A stretch of DNA of 14,807 bases from Acidobacteriota bacterium. Its GTDB lineage: Bacteria; Acidobacteriota; Blastocatellia; Pyrinomonadales; Pyrinomonadaceae. Position 1 is the stretch's first letter. Every line of letters begins with the position of its first letter. Of this stretch, positions 5,301 to 12,435 are shown in pieces. The notes beneath the pieces are model-generated. The model saw nothing but the letters and a program-made list of their open reading frames with translations, was not told the origin of the DNA and did not search any database. Position numbers and translations under genes: made by a program. The stretch spans positions 1 through 14,807 of the forward strand of contig JAIVJP010000308.1 of the NCBI GenBank assembly GCA_020199975.1, written 5' to 3'.

Positions 5301-6050
5301 TTGTTGCTGCTCGCAATAAGCAATCAGATCACAGCGGCGGCGGACCTCCTTAATCGCGCGGTCGACGTCTATCCGGGGTCGCGAACCTTTTTACGCGAGA
5401 CTATTCGCTCACTCAACGCCGTGGGTCCGGGCGTGATTATTACCTGTATCATCGTTGTTCTGTGGGCTGGTTCCTGGGTGTTTGCTGTGATCGAACGCGC
5501 CTTAAACCGCATCTGGAGAGCAACCTCCCGCACTTTCTGGCACGGTCGCGCGATTACCGTTGGCATGATCGGAATCGTTGGACTGTTACTAGCGTTGTCA
5601 GTGTTGATAACTTCGGCCGTAGTGGGGTTACGAGAAATAGCCGGCAACCTTTCTCCCCGGCAGATGGCTAGTTATCCGATCGTCATGTCTGTCGGTAGTG
5701 CTGTCTGGCAAGGCATTTTCGCGGCGTTGAGCTACCTCGTCACCGTGGTTCTCTTCATCGTGGTCTATCGTTTCCTGCCCAAGGCGGAGGTGAGTTTCCG
5801 TGACACGCTGCCGGGCGCATTTTTCGCTGGTCTCTTGTGGGAGTTGGCGAAATACATATTTGCCTGGAGCGTGAATTATTTCCATTACGATCAGATTTAT
5901 GGCTCTGTGGGTGCTGTGGTTGCGGTTCTAACCTGGAGCTATGTCTCAAGTTTGATCCTTTTGTTCGGGGCGCAGCTTACCGCGGTGTTCCATCGGGAGC
6001 ACCCTCACTACCCTGCTCCTGCCACCGCTTCTGCTTCTACTCCGGAGTGA
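5301..6050 (+). CDS. YihY/BrkB-family inner membrane protein, 5'-truncated
   Basis: The 249-residue open frame (TTG start) carries the conserved YihY/BrkB (formerly 'RNase BN') core. Hydrophobic segments lie near residues 42-64, 86-111, 128-160, 172-195 and 200-230, with the family signature LPGAFFAGLLWELAKYIFAW followed by YGSVGAVVAVLTWSYVSSLILLFGAQLTA. Function of the family is unsettled; members are multi-pass membrane proteins, often named virulence factor BrkB without proof. Usual length is about 280-330 with six membrane spans. Here the N-terminal cytoplasmic part and most of span 1 are missing: the readable protein begins with the remnant IAPGLLLAIS, which matches the end of span 1, and in-frame codons upstream soon hit a stop (5286-5288). 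Only 44 bp separate ruvB from this frame, so a 5' deletion is likely and function doubtful. queA follows after 25 bp. Confidence 0.8.
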   Translation: MLLLAISNQITAAADLLNRAVDVYPGSRTFLRETIRSLNAVGPGVIITCIIVVLWAGSWVFAVIERALNRIWRATSRTFWHGRAITVGMIGIVGLLLALSVLITSAVVGLREIAGNLSPRQMASYPIVMSVGSAVWQGIFAALSYLVTVVLFIVVYRFLPKAEVSFRDTLPGAFFAGLLWELAKYIFAWSVNYFHYDQIYGSVGAVVAVLTWSYVSSLILLFGAQLTAVFHREHPHYPAPATASASTPE

Positions 6051-6075
6051 GGTCCGCTGGTAGTAACTTTGCCCT

Positions 6076-7113
6076 ATGCATATCTCGGAATTTGATTACG
6101 AACTCCCGGAGGAGCTAATCGCGCAACAGCCTCTGCCGCAACGCGACGCTTCGCGGATGCTGGTAATGGACCGGGAAAAGAAAGCCTGGTTTGATACAGA
6201 CTTTGCGTCTTTGCCTGACTATGTTCGCGCAAACGACGTCCTGGTGATCAATAACACGCGCGTCTTCCCAGCACGCTTGATTGGTCAGCGCGATCCTTCA
6301 GGTGGTCGGGTGGAAGTTCTGCTAGTGCGTGAGCTCGGGCCGTCAGTCTGGGAAGCGCTGGTGAAGCCCGGGGCTAGATTGAGGCAAGGGGCACGCGTGA
6401 AGTTCGGTGATTCGCGATTGCGGGCCGATGTGCTTGATGCTCCCGGAGATGGCCTCCGCCAACTTCGCTTTGAGTATGAAGGTCCGTGGGAAGCCGTTCT
6501 GGAAGAAGTAGGCGAAACTCCACTACCCCCTTATATCAGCCGGCCCACAGGAGCATCCCTGGCAGATTGTGAGCGGTATCAAACGATCTTCGCGCGCCAA
6601 AAAGGCGCCATTGCCGCACCCACGGCTGGCCTGCACTTTACTCCACAAATTTTTGACCGTGTGTTGGCCCGCGGCGCCCAAGTTACCGAAATCACCCTTC
6701 ATGTGGGCTACGGAACATTCGAGCCAGTGCGCGTAAACGACGTCGCTCAGCATCGCGTGGCTCCTGAAGAGTTTGAGCTTTGCGAGAAGGCTGCGAGTAC
6801 AATAAACGATGCGCGGGCGGGCGGGGGACGCGTCATAGCCGTGGGAACGACCACCGCTCGGGCGCTAGAGTCTTCGGTCAATGCCAGGGGACAGCTTGAA
6901 CCTGCGCGAACTAAAGCGGACCTGACTTTTGTACCGGGTTACAGGTTTCGTATTATTGACGCGCTGGTGACCAATTTCCATCTCCCCCGGTCATCATTAC
7001 TCCTTCTGGTGTGCGCATTCGCGGGTCGCGATTTCGTGCTCCCGGCCTATCGTCACGCTGCATATCGGGGCTATCGCTTTTACAGTTACGGCGACTGCAT
7101 GTTACTGATCTAG
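6076..7113 (+). CDS. queA: S-adenosylmethionine:tRNA ribosyltransferase-isomerase QueA
   Basis: The 345-residue protein is full length and collinear with QueA. The start is MHISEFDYELPEELIAQQPL, then VINNTRVFPARL (57-68), PLPPYISRP (149-157), the strongly conserved GAIAAPTAGLHFT (177-189), LHVGYGTFEPVR (208-219), GTTTARALES (257-266) and FHLPRSSLLLLVCAFAG near the end. It transfers the ribosyl part of S-adenosylmethionine to the 7-aminomethyl-7-deazaguanine base of tRNA, forming epoxyqueuosine, the penultimate queuosine precursor at the anticodon wobble position. No tgt or queG is nearby. The ATG has little Shine-Dalgarno, but the protein start fits the family exactly. Confidence 0.97.
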   Translation: MHISEFDYELPEELIAQQPLPQRDASRMLVMDREKKAWFDTDFASLPDYVRANDVLVINNTRVFPARLIGQRDPSGGRVEVLLVRELGPSVWEALVKPGARLRQGARVKFGDSRLRADVLDAPGDGLRQLRFEYEGPWEAVLEEVGETPLPPYISRPTGASLADCERYQTIFARQKGAIAAPTAGLHFTPQIFDRVLARGAQVTEITLHVGYGTFEPVRVNDVAQHRVAPEEFELCEKAASTINDARAGGGRVIAVGTTTARALESSVNARGQLEPARTKADLTFVPGYRFRIIDALVTNFHLPRSSLLLLVCAFAGRDFVLPAYRHAAYRGYRFYSYGDCMLLI

Positions 7114-7168
7114 TGCTTCTGAAAACGGTGGTGTTAGACTAGGGGCAGCAAAACGACATTTCTCTAAG

Positions 7169-7726
7169 ATGGCTGTACTTAAAAAATTTCGTACTCGATG
7201 GTGGATCCAGCCGGCGCAGCCGGATAGCTATACTCCGCCTCACTCGGAGCCGACTCTAGTTCCAACTGTGGGAATTAGGTACGACGTGCGACCCCTCACC
7301 ATTTCGCAACTCGACGAATGCTGGCACCTTGACCAACGTTGCTTTGTGGACGGCGAAGCCTACAGCCGCGAAACGTTCGAATATCTCTTGACGGTACCCG
7401 AATCCGTTTCCTACCGCGCCGTAACGTCCGGCGGCGTAATGGTCGGATTTGTGATCGGACTTGTTGAACCCGACCACACGGGACACGTAACTACCGTCGG
7501 GGTAGCACCCGAACATCGGCGTCGCCACTTAGGAAAGCGCCTTATGCTGCAGGTTGAGGAAGGTTTCCGCGGGCGGAATGTGCGGCTTGTGAGACTCGAA
7601 GTGCGGTCGTTAAACACCGCTGCTCAGAAGGTTTATGAGAAGCTTGGCTATGCCGTTACACAGCGACTGCCTAAGTACTACTCGAATGGCGGGGATGGTC
7701 TGTTGATGCTGAAGTCGGTCGAGTGA
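7169..7726 (+). CDS. RimI-like GNAT family N-acetyltransferase
   Basis: The 185-residue protein has a single GNAT domain (about 38-183). The acetyl-CoA-binding motif A is VGVAPEHRRRHLGKRLM (110-126), matching the (Q/R)xxGxG/A pattern. The RimI-type signature LEVRSLNTAAQKVYEKLGY (143-161) and the tyrosine pair near KYY (169-171) support an N-alpha-acetyltransferase of the RimI/NAT group, which acetylates ribosomal protein S18 or other protein N-termini. About 37 residues before the domain are extra, basic and then proline-rich (KKFRTRWWIQ...); they are not part of usual RimI and could be a docking tail or an over-long start. The substrate cannot be read from sequence. It is 55 bp after queA, with no obvious functional link. 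Confidence 0.85.
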   Translation: MAVLKKFRTRWWIQPAQPDSYTPPHSEPTLVPTVGIRYDVRPLTISQLDECWHLDQRCFVDGEAYSRETFEYLLTVPESVSYRAVTSGGVMVGFVIGLVEPDHTGHVTTVGVAPEHRRRHLGKRLMLQVEEGFRGRNVRLVRLEVRSLNTAAQKVYEKLGYAVTQRLPKYYSNGGDGLLMLKSVE

Positions 7727-7889
7727 GACTAGCTCGCTTATCGTTTACGCAGCTCTGTCAAGAATTAGTTACGGGAAGCCTCGTGGAGACCTGGGCAGGA
7801 CCGCGTACCGTGTGCAGGTGGAAGCCGTTTTGAAGCGTCGGACGGTGCCCACTTCGAGGGGGCATGAAATCGAAAAACAGTGTTTGATC

Positions 7890-8290
7890 CGTTTCGGCGG
7901 CGAGATTGATCAGTTTGCCCTCGCGCTTGAGGAGCTGTGAATCAAAGATGGACTGCAGGTTGGTCGTACGCAGCTTCACGAGCCCCAAGACTGTAACGTT
8001 CTTCAAAGACGATCATGAGCAGAAGCAGACCGTTCACGCAGATGTGGATGCTCTCTCGTTCGCCTTCGTGCGAAAGAGTGGGCAATTCTTTTTCGCCGAT
8101 TAGCTGAGCCATGCTTCCCATCGCGGCGATGTTACCGTCCCGAGTGAAGCCAGGTTGGTTGTGTCAAGACTCCCCAATTCGCCCTCTGAGGCTATCTCCT
8201 GCCTATCCTAATCGACGAGGAAGGCCCCCTTGGTCCAAAGAGTGCATCCGCGGTGGGTCACTCCAACAGGATTGAGTGTCTGTCATTCAT
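7890..8290 (-). pseudogene. Decayed roadblock/LC7-domain (MglB-like) protein gene
   Basis: No single frame is open, but joining three minus-strand frames restores a recognisable roadblock/LC7 protein. From 8222 downward it reads FLVD, an in-frame TAG at 8208-8210, then EIASEGELGSLDTTNLASL. A frame change near 8135 gives GNIAAMGSMAQLIGEKELPT, then LSHEGERESIHICVNG, LLLLMIVFEERYSLG. A second change near 7985 gives LGLVKLRTTNLQSIFDSQLL. The order matches MglB-like proteins (LVDxxG, GSMAxxxxLIGEKE, HEGxxESIHI, FxxxxxLGLVxLR). The presumed start is the ATG at 8290-8288, with AAGGAAG 6 bases upstream; its first frame stops after 10 codons. At least one stop and two frameshifts make this a pseudogene unless they are sequencing errors. 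Intact relatives regulate small Ras-like GTPases such as MglA; none is nearby. Confidence 0.7.
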
Positions 8291-8370
8291 ACAGCTTCCT
8301 TTGGGATAGTATGAGCAAGCCGCGGGGGTGGGGCTGTTCTGCGACGGGGTTGCTACCGCAAGGCATTGAT

Positions 8371-8446
8371 GTCTAAGCGCTTCTCATGGAGCTCCTTCGC
8401 GCTTAGACGGTGCAGGTGAGTGACGCAGAGGTGCCTTGGCACTTCT
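8371..8446. other. Two tandem hairpins in a gene-free stretch
   Basis: The stretch 8291-8639 holds no gene I can support. It has a perfect 10-bp inverted repeat, GTCTAAGCGC (8371-8380) against GCGCTTAGAC (8399-8408), with an 18-bp spacer that itself contains the palindrome GGAGCTCC. A second hairpin at 8427-8446 pairs AGAGGTGCC with GGCACTTCT. They could be an operator, part of a structured leader for the gene at 8640, or a small RNA. There is no T-run for termination. A 9-mer TCAGGGTTT occurs twice (8467, 8501). Confidence 0.4.
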
Positions 8447-8639
8447 AACGTAGCCAACAATGACGTTCAGGGTTTTTCTCTGTTGACCAAACGAGAGTCG
8501 TCAGGGTTTGTCCCGTCGAGTTAATTGTGCCCGCAACTCCCCTTTTTACGTTGATTTACAAGGGAAGCTATGTTAAGCTTCCGTCCGGTTCCTGCGGCTC
8601 TTCAAGCGCCGACCCGGCCTTTCAACTTGAACCCTCTGA

Positions 8640-9551
8640 ATGAGTAGCCACGTGACCAAAGGCATAAGACGATCGACATCGCGAACCCCAACGCGCCGGT
8701 CGTCACCAAAGTCTTCTGTCAAGGGGCGATCAATGCAGACAAAGTCTGTTCGGCCCAAGGCAAGAAGGGCAGCCGCCTCAAAACGTGCCAGCCGTAAACT
8801 CTCCAAGCCTGCAACATCTAAATCTGCAGCATCCAAAAGCCGAGCCAAGAAACCTTTAGCGAAGCGCACGCCCAATGCTTCGCAAAAGAAGACACCAAAA
8901 ACTGCCAAGAGCATGACTGCGCGGTCCGCGCTAAAGTCCAAAGCGAGCGTAAATCGTCTGAAGAAAACAGTGGTCCCGGGAGTCAAAAAGACCCAGAAGC
9001 TCGCGGCCGTCCGTGCGCAACGACCCACCACTGTAACGCCACCACTCCGTCCCCAACCTACGGTTGATGAGTCTGCGGCGTTGATGGCTTTCGAACGCGC
9101 TCATCGAGAGTTTACACACGGCCGATTCGGCGAAGCACGCAACCAGTTTCGCGCGCTGCTGGACAAGTATTCGCAGGTCTCGGAGGTGGCAGCACGCGCC
9201 CGAACATATCTGGCCATTGCAGAGGCCCGTCTCCGTACTGAGAATATGCTTCCACGCGATGCTGACTCGCTTTACGACCGCGGTGTCATTGAACTTAACC
9301 GCGGCGAGTATGTAGCCGCGCAAGAGATGTTTGAGCGGGCACTAAAGCGAGAACCCGAGGCAGCTCATATCCATTATGGGTTAGCGGCAACTCGGGCTCG
9401 CCTGGGCTCGGTGGATCTCGCGTTGCAGTCTCTTCAGCGGGCGTTGGATCTTCAGCCGAACCTCCGTGTTCGAGCACAGCACGATCAGGATCTGACCTCA
9501 TTACGTAATGACCCGGACTTCGACAAGCTGGTCTTTCAACCGCGTCCTTAG
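8640..9551 (+). CDS. Protein with histone-like basic N-terminus and C-terminal TPR repeats
   Basis: The 303-residue protein has two parts. Residues 1-130 are low complexity and strongly basic, rich in Lys, Arg, Ser, Ala, Thr and Pro (SKPATSKSAASKSRAKKPLA is typical), like histone H1/AlgP-type tails that bind nucleic acid. Residues about 145-290 form TPR-type helix pairs: ALMAFERAHREFTHGRFGEA, SLYDRGVIELNRGEYVAAQE, HIHYGLAATRARLGSVDLA. The end LRNDPDFDKLV is typical for TPR proteins. No signal peptide or membrane segment is seen. It probably links nucleic acid or a polyanion to a protein partner; no specific role can be given. The ATG at 8640 directly follows an in-frame TGA and has no good Shine-Dalgarno, so the internal ATG at 8733 is a possible alternative start. 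A promoter-like sequence separates it from yvcK, so they are probably separate units. Confidence 0.82.
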   Translation: MSSHVTKGIRRSTSRTPTRRSSPKSSVKGRSMQTKSVRPKARRAAASKRASRKLSKPATSKSAASKSRAKKPLAKRTPNASQKKTPKTAKSMTARSALKSKASVNRLKKTVVPGVKKTQKLAAVRAQRPTTVTPPLRPQPTVDESAALMAFERAHREFTHGRFGEARNQFRALLDKYSQVSEVAARARTYLAIAEARLRTENMLPRDADSLYDRGVIELNRGEYVAAQEMFERALKREPEAAHIHYGLAATRARLGSVDLALQSLQRALDLQPNLRVRAQHDQDLTSLRNDPDFDKLVFQPRP

Positions 9552-9594
9552 TTTTCTCCCGCCTCCAATTCTTTCGATAATCTCACTGAGTGGT

Positions 9595-9622
9595 TTGAAA
9601 GCCTTCGTCTTTTAGGTATGAT
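9595..9622 (+). promoter_or_regulatory. Candidate sigma70-type promoter for yvcK-glmU-glmS
   Basis: TTGAAA (9595-9600, 5/6) and TATGAT (9617-9622, 5/6) are 16 bp apart. Just downstream, 9633-9646 is a perfect 14-bp palindrome (TACGCGTACGCGTA) at about the +4 to +17 region, which could be an operator. Confidence 0.5.
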
Positions 9623-9698
9623 TCCAATTCAATACGCGTACGCGTAGCTCAAGAGGGAGAACTGAGACTTGCATTTTTCACCAGACAAAAAGGGCGGT

Positions 9699-10703
9699 AT
9701 GAAAATCGTTGCTATAGGTGGAGGCACAGGACTCTCAACCCTCCTGGCGGGTTTGAAGCAACGGGTAGACAAACATCGCGACGAGGAGGTCTGGATTGAG
9801 AACCTCGCGGCAATCGTCACCGTCTCTGACGACGGCGGAAGCTCAGGACGTTTGCGCGATGAGCTCCAGATGCTTCCCCCCGGCGACATTCGCAATTGCA
9901 TGATCGCCCTCTCGGAAGATTCAACTCTTCTGTCTCGCTTGTTTCGCTATCGGTTTCGCGGCGACGGGGCCTTGGGCGGCCACAGTTTCGGCAATCTCTT
10001 TCTGGCGGCTCTAACGGAAATCACGGGAGACTTTGTCGAGGCCGTGAGGCTTTCCTCCGAGGTACTGGCCAGCAAGGGACACATCTATCCCGCGACAATT
10101 AATGACGTGCGCCTGGTGGCGGAACTGGAGGACGGCACTCTGGTTCGCGGCGAGACGCAGATTACGGCATCACGTTCCGGTATCAGGTCATTACGGCTGG
10201 AACCCGAACACTGTTTTCCCCTGCCAGAAGCGCTTGCGGCTATTCGAACAGCTGATGTAATTACGGTCGGTCCCGGCTCCCTTTACACCAGCATACTGCC
10301 AAACCTCCTTGTAGCGCGCGTAGGTCAGGCCATTGGAGATGCCCAAGCGACGAAGATCTTCATCTGCAACTTAATGACGCAACCAGGTGAAACGGACGGC
10401 TACACTGCGCGTCAGCATCTCGAAATGGTTAAGAAGTATGCTCCCGAGATTCACTTTGATTTCGTTATCGTAAACAGCCGACCCGTTAGCGAAGAACAGC
10501 AACGGCGGTACGCGGCCGAAGGTGCAAACCAGATTGGATTGGAAAAGGACGCCATTGACAAGGTCGTAGATGGAAATACTGAGGTTGTTCGCGCTGAGCT
10601 TCTTGCTGAGGGTGAAAAGGCGCGACACGATTCCGAGAGCTTGGCTAGCGTGGTCATCGCTTGCCGGCAACCAGCTGTCTCACAACCGGCTGTTTCTGCA
10701 TAA
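9699..10703 (+). CDS. yvcK: YvcK/GlmR-family UDP-GlcNAc-binding protein (gluconeogenesis factor)
   Basis: From the ATG at 9699 the protein has 334 residues and begins MKIVAIGGGTGLSTLLAGLK, the family's Rossmann-like start. Further hallmarks follow in order: VTVSDDGGSSGRLRDEL, LPPGDIRNC, GHSFGNLFLAAL, ITVGPGSLYTSILPNLLV and CNLMTQPGETDGYT. This is the CofD-like YvcK family, which binds UDP-GlcNAc and, as GlmR in Bacillus, is reported to stimulate GlmS; it is needed for normal wall synthesis on gluconeogenic carbon. The context (glmU and glmS next) supports that role. A TTG at 9669 with a good AGAGGGAGA upstream would add 10 residues; the ATG also has GGGCGG before it, and I prefer it because it fits the family start. 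The C-terminus has a short tandem duplication (QPAVS twice). Confidence 0.92.
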   Translation: MKIVAIGGGTGLSTLLAGLKQRVDKHRDEEVWIENLAAIVTVSDDGGSSGRLRDELQMLPPGDIRNCMIALSEDSTLLSRLFRYRFRGDGALGGHSFGNLFLAALTEITGDFVEAVRLSSEVLASKGHIYPATINDVRLVAELEDGTLVRGETQITASRSGIRSLRLEPEHCFPLPEALAAIRTADVITVGPGSLYTSILPNLLVARVGQAIGDAQATKIFICNLMTQPGETDGYTARQHLEMVKKYAPEIHFDFVIVNSRPVSEEQQRRYAAEGANQIGLEKDAIDKVVDGNTEVVRAELLAEGEKARHDSESLASVVIACRQPAVSQPAVSA

Positions 10704-10720
10704 CTGAGAAAGAATCTCGC

Positions 10721-12124
10721 TTGAGTCCCCACGAACAACAGCGCCCCCTTGATGTGCTAATCCTTGCCGCCGGATTGGGAACTCGCATGAAGTCCCAAAA
10801 GGCGAAAGTGCTCCACGAGTTGGGCGGCCACCCGCTGATAGCACATGTTACCCGCAAGGCACACGCGTTAGATCACCATAAAATTTATGTAGTTGTTGGC
10901 CATCAGGCGGCCGATGTCAAGGCGGCAGTTTGCCGGGAGTTCGGAAGTGATGTTGACGCAGCAGCGTTTGTCACACAAAAGCAGCAACGGGGTACGGGCG
11001 ACGCGGTTATGTCAGCAGGCGAAGCGCTGAAAGATTCAAACTCGACCTTGCTTATTTTATCCGGCGACGTCCCCCTGGTACGCGTTGAAACTCTGCAAAA
11101 GTTTGTTGACTATCATCGCGCCAGCGGTGCGGCGTGTTCGATTCTAAGCGTTAAGCTGGAGAACCCGACTGGCTATGGACGAATGGTGCGGGACGCGAGT
11201 GAGGGTTTCGCTCGAATCGTCGAGCAGAAAGATGCTACGCCGGAAGAGAAGCTCATTCGCGAGATCAATTCGGGCATTTATTGCTTCGAGACGACCAAGC
11301 TTTTCAGTGCCCTAAGTGAGGTTAAGCCGGCCAACCAGCAAGGCGAATACTATTTGACAGACGTGCCTGCGATTCTTGCGGCCGGAGGCGAAGAGATTGC
11401 CATATATCTTCATCAAGATGCGCGCGAGGTCTCCGGCATCAATACCTGCGCCGACCTTGCCGAGTTCGAGAACTTGCTACGACGCGGCACCATTCGCGGT
11501 CTGATGATGGAGGGCGTCACTTTCATCGATCCCTCTCACGCCTATGTCAGCGCCGAGGCGCAAATTGGCCACGACTGTGTGATTTATCCTGACGTGTTGA
11601 TCGAAGGAGACACGGTGGTCGGGGACGGATGTGTGATCCGGTCCGGAAGCCGAATTACAAATTCAAAGATCGGCACCAACGTAGTTATCAAAGACCATTG
11701 CGTGATCGTGGATTCGGAGGTCGACTCAAACTGCACTGTCGGCCCGTTTGCCCACCTGCGCATGAATACGCGATTGGAAGAGGGTTCGGCGATTGGCAAT
11801 TTTGTCGAAGTCAAAAAGTCACGAGTGGGACGGGGTTCAAAGTCGATGCATCTCACGTATCTAGGCGATGCGACTATTGGTGAGCAAACAAATATCGGCG
11901 CCGGCACGATCACTTGCAACTACGACGGTAAGAACAAACACGAAACGATCATCGAGGACAATGTGAAGATTGGTTCGGATACGCTGCTGGTCGCTCCGGT
12001 CACGGTGGGCAGTGGTTCGATGACTGCTGCGGGTTCCGTCGTAACCAAGGATGTCCCCCCCGATTCTCTTGTCGCTGGAGTTCCTGCGGTTGTGAAGAAG
12101 AAACTTAAGAACCGTGACAAGTAA
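10721..12124 (+). CDS. glmU: Bifunctional UDP-GlcNAc pyrophosphorylase / glucosamine-1-phosphate N-acetyltransferase GlmU
   Basis: With a TTG start at 10721 the protein has 467 residues, close to the usual 450-470. An upstream in-frame TTG (10661) would overlap yvcK by 43 bp and add 20 unrelated residues. The N-terminal uridyltransferase domain has LAAGLGTRMKSQKAKVLHEL (about 15-34), QQRGTGDAV, SGDVPLV and the EINSGIYCF strand. The C-terminal half is a left-handed beta-helix of hexapeptide repeats, with the acetyltransferase elements RMNTRLEEGSAIGNFVEVKK, HLTYLGDATIGEQTNIGAGT, CNYDGKNKHET and GSVVTKDVP. It acetylates GlcN-1-P and couples it to UTP, giving UDP-GlcNAc for wall and LPS. The last codons and stop (12114-12124) lie inside the inverted-repeat end of the element that follows. 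Confidence 0.96.
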   Translation: MSPHEQQRPLDVLILAAGLGTRMKSQKAKVLHELGGHPLIAHVTRKAHALDHHKIYVVVGHQAADVKAAVCREFGSDVDAAAFVTQKQQRGTGDAVMSAGEALKDSNSTLLILSGDVPLVRVETLQKFVDYHRASGAACSILSVKLENPTGYGRMVRDASEGFARIVEQKDATPEEKLIREINSGIYCFETTKLFSALSEVKPANQQGEYYLTDVPAILAAGGEEIAIYLHQDAREVSGINTCADLAEFENLLRRGTIRGLMMEGVTFIDPSHAYVSAEAQIGHDCVIYPDVLIEGDTVVGDGCVIRSGSRITNSKIGTNVVIKDHCVIVDSEVDSNCTVGPFAHLRMNTRLEEGSAIGNFVEVKKSRVGRGSKSMHLTYLGDATIGEQTNIGAGTITCNYDGKNKHETIIEDNVKIGSDTLLVAPVTVGSGSMTAAGSVVTKDVPPDSLVAGVPAVVKKKLKNRDK

Positions 12125-12384
12125 CAGGTGATAGGTGATAAGTTAACAACCCACTTCTCGAAAGGAGAATCAAGGCATGCGTCCTCACAAAAACTTGATG
12201 TACGGAACAACGCAGTGGACATGTTACTGAAATCTATCGGAAGTCCAAGTTTTTTCCCTGCTGAAGAGAAATACGGCTTGGCCCTACAAATTCAGGGCCA
12301 GATGCTGATTGGTCTTTTGCGTCACGTAAAATTCGGAATAAACTAACCGATGAATCTTGTCACCTGTCACCTGTTACTTGTCAC
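12114..12384. mobile_element. Putative small mobile element: 29-bp inverted repeats around a decayed four-helix-bundle gene
   Basis: The left end 12114-12142 and right end 12356-12384 are reverse complements at 27 of 29 positions. Each is built of heptamer-like units (GTGACAA, GTAACAG, GTGA[TC]AG). The 213-bp interior carries a ribosome binding site and remnants of one gene. AGAACC occurs immediately left (12108-12113) and 5 bp beyond the right end (12390-12395), a possible target duplication but not exactly placed. The element separates glmU from glmS. Mobility is inferred; no transposase is encoded. Confidence 0.55.
12177..12346 (+). pseudogene. Truncated, frameshifted four-helix-bundle (S23 / 23S rRNA IVS-type) protein
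   Basis: A good ribosome binding site (AAAGGAG) precedes the ATG at 12177. The frame reads MRPHK, then needs a one-base correction to continue LDVRNNAVDMLLKS, FFPAEEKYGLALQIQ, matching the start of four-helix-bundle proteins (MRPHKxLDVWxxAxDLxxxxY, then FPxxExYGLxxQIRRA). After QIQ the match stops, and the frame ends at 12346 after about 55 residues, where relatives have about 115-125. Uncorrected, translation from 12177 stops after 17 codons. Relatives are encoded in intervening sequences of 23S rRNA and as free genes; the diversity-generating retroelement protein Avd shares the fold. Function of free copies is unknown. Confidence 0.65.
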
Positions 12385-12396
12385 TTGGTAGAACCT

Positions 12397-12435
12397 ATGT
12401 GCGGAATTGTCGGTTATGTTGGTAATAAACAGGTC
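12397..12435 (+). pseudogene. glmS: Displaced N-terminal fragment of glmS
   Basis: The ATG at 12397 opens MCGIVGYVGNKQV, the exact expected start of GlmS with the nucleophile Cys2 (Cys1 after Met removal). The frame then runs into unrelated codons, while the remainder of GlmS continues one frame away from about 12437. About 45 residues between the two parts are absent, including the conserved LEYRGYDSAG segment with the substrate-binding arginine. So the authentic start is present but cut off from the body by an out-of-frame deletion of roughly 137 bp (length must be 2 modulo 3). Confidence 0.85.

Noticed and set aside
8573..9323. Long minus-strand open frames opposite the TPR gene
   Set aside because: They are antisense to the Lys/Arg-rich coding region, whose composition suppresses stops on the other strand; the plus-strand TPR motifs are decisive.
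12355..12400. glmS ribozyme/riboswitch upstream of glmS
   Set aside because: Only about 12 bp separate the inverted-repeat end from the glmS ATG, and no ribozyme core is recognisable.
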